In this document: positions 62,281-64,000 of the stretch, one piece after another
How the letters are laid out: each line of letters opens with the position of its first letter
Position numbering within the stretch: position 1 is the stretch's first letter
Assembly (NCBI RefSeq): GCF_042655385.1
Contig: NZ_JBHSMA010000005.1
Span: forward strand, 1-64,000
DNA: 64,000 nucleotides
Direction: 5' to 3'
Origin: Larkinella bovis
GTDB taxonomy: Bacteria > Bacteroidota > Bacteroidia > Cytophagales > Spirosomataceae
Position numbers and translations under genes: made by a program
The notes under the pieces: generated by a model
What the model saw: the letters and a program-made list of their open reading frames with translations, nothing else
The model's database searches: none
Told to the model about the DNA's origin: nothing

Positions 62281-62737
62281 TAACCGCAATGGCGGTGGCA
62301 ACGCTGGCGATGAGCAGGCTGAAATGGGTGGCCGACAAACCGGGTAGTTCGTAGGCCAGGAAAAACTCATCGGCGAGGATGAAGGCGGCCCACAAACCGA
62401 TAAGCATCGTCAGAGCGTTGTAGGTAACGGTCAGGTGATTCGGGGTTTTCCGGATCGTGGCGGCAAACGCTTGCCAGAGCCAGAGGCTACCGACGGTTTG
62501 CCAGATGAGCACGCCCGCGTACAGCAAACCGGCCAGCCAGCCCGGTGAATGATAAATGCTGACCACTTTCTGAATCAGGCCGAAATTGCCCGAAACGAAA
62601 ACCGCATCCGGCGGCAAAATCCCCAGCGCCTTCAGGGCGTCGGCGGTGTTACTGAGCAGCACCAGCGAGAGGTACATTGCCCAGAAAAACAGTAAAACCA
62701 GCGGAATGCGCCAGCCCGTCAATCGTTCAGTCTTCAT
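62258..62737 (-). CDS. Small membrane protein of unknown function
   Basis: 159 residues with four hydrophobic helices (about residues 10-30, 65-88, 103-123 and 133-155). No family recognised. The final residues, Ile-Met-Ser-Tyr-Glu-Leu, and the stop are encoded by the heptamer arm of repeat copy 9, so the original C-terminus was probably different. It follows the alpha/beta hydrolase gene on minus after ten bases and is probably co-transcribed with it. Confidence 0.72.
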   Translation of the reverse strand: MKTERLTGWRIPLVLLFFWAMYLSLVLLSNTADALKALGILPPDAVFVSGNFGLIQKVVSIYHSPGWLAGLLYAGVLIWQTVGSLWLWQAFAATIRKTPNHLTVTYNALTMLIGLWAAFILADEFFLAYELPGLSATHFSLLIASVATAIAVRIMSYEL

Positions 62738-62747
62738 GGTTATGCGT

Positions 62748-63983
62748 TCATTTGAATACGAAAGAACTGGAAACCGCGACGTTCCGGTGGTCTTTCAGGG
62801 CGAAAAAACCGTATTGGAAGCCTTCTTTGGGCAGCGGACTGGTGATGGTCTGAGTTTTCGGATCAATGGTGGCTTTCTGCTTCGACCAGACCCGGTGTTC
62901 GTTTGGCGACGTGGTATCGTTGGAGTAATAAAACTCGGCGGTTAGCACCGAAACCGGTGATTGATACGAAAACCGGAGCGTGGAATCCTGCACGGAAACC
63001 GGCGACACCTGCACCAGCGGAACGCCCTCATTCAGAACACTTTCGAAGAAATACCGGATTTCGTGCGGCACCCAGCCCGCTTCGTGGCCGTGCGCCATGT
63101 CGGGAATCAGGCAGATGGTTCGTTGGCTGGCGGGTACCAGGCTGTAGGTTTTATGGTAGGGCACTACGTTGTAAAACCGGTCGGTATTGCCGTTGACGAA
63201 CAAAAACCGGGGCTGGGCGTAGGGCAGATACGTCGAAGGATCGAAGAACTTCATCCACTTCCGGGCGCTTCCCGCCGACAGCTTGCTGATCATTTCTTTG
63301 AAGACATCGGATTCGTCGTAATACCCGCAACCGTAGACCGGTGCGGCCGCTTTAAACCGGTTATCCAGACTGGCAACCAGGCAGGTTAGGTAGCCACCCC
63401 AACTGATGCCCGTTACGGCGGTTTTGGTAACATCAACTTCGGGCCGACTCAGCAACAGCGAATGCGCCAGAATCCCACTGGAAACCGCGTGGTAGGTCCA
63501 CATATCGTTCAGCGCGGCTTTTTCGAGGTGATAGAACTTTTCGTCTGCTCCCTGATCGGGTCCGGCCTGCGCCAGCCGTTGGCCATCGGGACCTTTTCCG
63601 CCAAAATCCATCGCAATGGCCGCGTAGCCGTCGGCGGCCCATTTTTCGACCCACTCTCTGAAGGCTTTACCGCCCCCGCCGTGGAGCAGCACCACGCCCG
63701 GAAACTGCCGTTTGCCCGTGGCCTTTCCCCGAATCAGATCCGGATTGGAGTAATACGCGAACACCTGGGTGGGTTTCCCTTGGTAATCGACGCTTCGGTA
63801 GAGCAGGGAGTGTACGGTTCCGGTTTGGCTGAGCCATTCGACCGCCGGGGCCTTGCTTAAGGCTTTTAAATCCCAGAGTAACGAATCGACTTTAATGGCT
63901 TGGGTTTGAATGACCGGGACGGTTTTCTTTTGGGCAAATGCTACCGTCGAACCGAGCAGGAAAACGAGGAACAGGAATTTCAT
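62748..63983 (-). CDS. Secreted alpha/beta hydrolase (dienelactone hydrolase / acetyl-xylan esterase-like)
   Basis: 411 residues with a signal peptide (FLFLVFLLGSTVAFAQ, cleavage near residue 18). The alpha/beta hydrolase triad is visible: the oxyanion-region HGGGGKAF near 101, nucleophile Ser194 in GISWGGYL, an acidic residue in VNGNTDRFYNV, and His in DMAHGHEAGW. A C-terminal beta domain of about 90 residues follows. Likely an esterase acting on sugar acetyl groups or similar in the periplasm; the substrate is not known. It begins 17 bases from the window edge. Confidence 0.85.
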   Translation of the reverse strand: MKFLFLVFLLGSTVAFAQKKTVPVIQTQAIKVDSLLWDLKALSKAPAVEWLSQTGTVHSLLYRSVDYQGKPTQVFAYYSNPDLIRGKATGKRQFPGVVLLHGGGGKAFREWVEKWAADGYAAIAMDFGGKGPDGQRLAQAGPDQGADEKFYHLEKAALNDMWTYHAVSSGILAHSLLLSRPEVDVTKTAVTGISWGGYLTCLVASLDNRFKAAAPVYGCGYYDESDVFKEMISKLSAGSARKWMKFFDPSTYLPYAQPRFLFVNGNTDRFYNVVPYHKTYSLVPASQRTICLIPDMAHGHEAGWVPHEIRYFFESVLNEGVPLVQVSPVSVQDSTLRFSYQSPVSVLTAEFYYSNDTTSPNEHRVWSKQKATIDPKTQTITSPLPKEGFQYGFFALKDHRNVAVSSSFVFK

Positions 63984-64000
63984 TTTAGGGAAAGAAGAAC

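Overview
The window reads as a chromosomal segment of a Bacteroidota bacterium, most likely order Cytophagales and perhaps a Spirosoma or Larkinella relative. Evidence: a SusC/SusD pair, a CRTAC1-type VCBS/ASPIC lipoprotein, many 780-820 residue two-module FtsX permeases, the Bacteroidota-type GlmU-family nucleotidyltransferase, BshA (bacillithiol pathway), TAnnTTTG-like promoter boxes and no Shine-Dalgarno sites. The genus is an inference; the phylum is well supported.

Layout. 1-1279: 5' part of malate synthase, cut by the window edge. 1374-6391: L-lactate use (lutC, lutB, lutA on minus; lactate permease divergent on plus, with a candidate operator between). 6409-8948: nagA, aroE and a small lipoprotein on minus. 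9107-16728: plus-strand housekeeping genes (GlmU-family protein, holB, RimK-linked zinc protease, rimK-like ligase, hemC, GNAT, cyclophilin, RmlD-like reductase, a small secreted protein). 16749-18424: secreted protein and UbiA prenyltransferase on minus. 18635-20525: bshA and purQ. 20592-31246: a minus-strand uptake locus (SusC, SusD, terminator, secreted protein, VCBS/ASPIC lipoprotein, vanadium haloperoxidase-like lipoprotein).

32027-60977 is the most striking region: ten tandem plus-strand genes for paralogous MacB/FtsX-type permeases in about 29 kb, with no ABC ATPase gene anywhere in the window. Interspersed are a secreted 197-residue protein, a PA14-OmpA fusion, a minus-strand M20 peptidase and a minus-strand Uma2-like gene. 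The ten fall by eye into at least four subgroups, which are interleaved. After the array come a Tat-exported mannonate dehydratase-like protein, a small membrane protein and a secreted alpha/beta hydrolase.

The most unusual signal is non-coding. Many gene-to-gene spacers are filled by what I call heptamer-armed palindromes: a left arm of tandem 7-bp units, a short core usually containing CTGACGC, and a right arm of the complementary 7-bp units. Nine copies are clear, using two different arm sequences that share the core. Others are probable, including relatives with a 10-bp period. They abut or contain stop codons and end a few bases before the next start codon. A three-unit arm gives stop codons in all three frames, on both strands. 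I know of no described element with this architecture; a genome-wide search is the decisive test.
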